Source: Nitrososphaerota archaeon (GTDB lineage: Archaea; Thermoproteota; Nitrososphaeria; Nitrososphaerales; Gagatemarchaeaceae). Taken from it: a stretch of 7,598 bases of DNA. The notes below the pieces were generated by a model, which saw only the letters and a program-made list of their open reading frames with translations, ran no database searches and was not told the origin of the DNA. The DNA lies in NCBI GenBank assembly GCA_005877365.1, contig VBPP01000141.1, forward strand, positions 13,095 to 20,692. The letters run 5' to 3'. The position numbers were made by a program, and so were the translations under genes. Positions 6,590 through 7,598 of the stretch are shown here, piece by piece (position 1 is the first letter of the stretch; each line of letters begins with the position of its first letter).

Positions 6590-7598
6590 TGACGACTGTC
6601 CCGACTTGGAGAAGATCTCCCCAACCGTTTGCCAGTCCAGTTGTAACTTCCTTCTTGACCTGCCTCTTTCCTGCCTCGCCCCTAAGCTGCCAGAAGAGTT
6701 CGCAGATCTTCATCATTCCCGCCGCGGCGATTGGGTTCCCGACTCCTAACAAGCCCCCGGACGGATTGACTGGGAGATCACCGTCTCGCTGCGTGATTCC
6801 CTCCTTCGTCATCTTGGGTGCCTCCCCCTTCTTAGCCAGCAGAACCCCTTCCAGGTGATGGAGTTCCTTGTAGTCGAAAGGATCGTAGACCTCCGCGAAG
6901 TCTATCTGCTTCCTCGGATTATCAATCTTCGCCATCTTGTAGGCCATCCTCGCCGCCTCCTCCACGTACCTCGGATAGTAGAGGTCCCTATTCGTCCAGT
7001 ACTGCGTGTCGACGTTCCACCCTACTCCGTCAATCCAGACAGGGTCATCGGTGTACTTCCTCGCAACATCCTCCGAGACGAGGATCGCAGCAGCCGCTCC
7101 GTCTGAAGGGGGCGAGACGTCGAGCCTCTTCACGGGAGAGCAGATCGGCTCGCTCTTCATTACATCGTCGACGGTTATCCTCGCGCCGAGCTGCGCGCAC
7201 GGGTGGTCGAGGGCGTTCGCTTTGTTCTTCACGGAGACGAGCGCTATATCCTCCTCCTTCACGTTGTATGCGTGCATGTATCTCCTCATCTCGAGCGAGA
7301 AGATCCAGAGCAGGTTTACGCCGAGCGGCCTCTCGAGTGTGTGGTCGAAGATGCTCCAGAAGGCGTATTGCGGGTGAGGATGGAGAGGTGACATCTTCTC
7401 TTCTGCGACGACCATACAAGTGTCGAAGAGGCCTGATGCGACGTGCCACCATCCCGCAATCGGGGTGAAGACGCCGGTCCCCCCGCCCACGTAGACCCTC
7501 GTGTACGGTTTGTTTGTTCCGCCTGCGCCGTCCATCAGGTACTCGCCTTTCATGTGGATGCCGTCGAATGCATCGGGCGCAGTCCCGAGGACGACAGA
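6576..7598 (-). CDS. SCP-x/lipid-transfer-type thiolase-fold protein with altered active site (N-terminus outside window)
   Basis: The frame stays open to the window edge and gives 340 residues, so the ATG at 7553 is internal; the segment before it (LGTAPDAFDGIH) is normal for the family. The thiolase fold is clear: SPPSDGAAAAIL (about 7089-7124), VYDPFDYKEL (about 6858-6890) and NPSGGLLGVGNPIAAAGMMKICELFWQLRGEA (6675-6770), whose pattern is typical of SCP-x thiolases. Three catalytic positions differ. The nucleophile motif usually written CATG or CGSG reads GGTG (glycine at 7482-7484). The His of the HDCF-type motif is Tyr (6885-6887). The His of GHP is Asn (GNP, 6735-6737). It is therefore unlikely to be a normal thiolase. 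It may be a structural partner of a true thiolase or an aldolase resembling Ltp2, which also pairs with DUF35 proteins. Its stop overlaps the LAGLIDADG gene by 14 bases. Confidence 0.85.
   Translation of the reverse strand, partial: SVVLGTAPDAFDGIHMKGEYLMDGAGGTNKPYTRVYVGGGTGVFTPIAGWWHVASGLFDTCMVVAEEKMSPLHPHPQYAFWSIFDHTLERPLGVNLLWIFSLEMRRYMHAYNVKEEDIALVSVKNKANALDHPCAQLGARITVDDVMKSEPICSPVKRLDVSPPSDGAAAAILVSEDVARKYTDDPVWIDGVGWNVDTQYWTNRDLYYPRYVEEAARMAYKMAKIDNPRKQIDFAEVYDPFDYKELHHLEGVLLAKKGEAPKMTKEGITQRDGDLPVNPSGGLLGVGNPIAAAGMMKICELFWQLRGEAGKRQVKKEVTTGLANGWGDLLQVGTVVIMRR

Noticed and set aside
1..7598. CRISPR array, insertion sequence ends or long direct repeats
   Set aside because: No regularly spaced repeats, transposase gene or terminal inverted repeats were seen.

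Overview
This window looks archaeal. Three genes (thiolase at 1557-, acetoacetyl-CoA synthetase at 5395-, LAGLIDADG protein at 5657+) each have a TATA-like box centred about 24-27 bases before the start codon. That is the geometry of leaderless archaeal transcripts. Paired DUF35 proteins next to SCP-x-type thiolase genes are also common in archaea. I cannot name the phylum from the sequence. Sampled lines of the metabolic genes read at about 55% GC or above; a sampled line inside the LAGLIDADG gene reads at about 43%.

Layout. 1-398 (+): C-terminal end of an AMP-forming acyl-CoA ligase. 379-1557 (-): complete acetyl-CoA acetyltransferase-type thiolase whose 3' end overlaps the ligase. 1618-2466 (+): branched-chain aminotransferase with no visible N-terminus. 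2476-2940 and 2947-3457 (-): two tandem DUF35 proteins (zinc ribbon plus OB fold); the upstream one seems to need a one-base correction to get a start. 3499-5395 (-): acetoacetyl-CoA synthetase interrupted by an apparent deletion of about 90 bases that also shifts the frame. 5396-5656: intergenic stretch with two divergent promoters and several inverted repeats. 5657-6589 (+): free-standing LAGLIDADG endonuclease-like protein with an N-terminal helix-turn-helix. 6576-7598 (-): SCP-x/lipid-transfer-type thiolase running off the window, with the usual catalytic residues substituted.

The genes concern acyl-CoA chemistry: activation of acids (two ligases), C-C bond making or breaking (two thiolase-fold proteins), and DUF35 proteins, which in characterised systems are partners of thiolase-fold enzymes. 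Acetoacetyl-CoA synthetase plus acetyl-CoA acetyltransferase would convert acetoacetate to two acetyl-CoA if both work, but the synthetase is broken as it stands. The minus-strand order thiolase-like, [LAGLIDADG gene on +], synthetase, DUF35, DUF35 suggests one functional cluster that a selfish-type gene has split.

Points for a second look: the thiolase-fold protein with a remodelled active site beside two DUF35 genes; three damaged reading frames within about 2 kb (real decay or assembly error); and the structured intergenic stretch ahead of the endonuclease-like gene.
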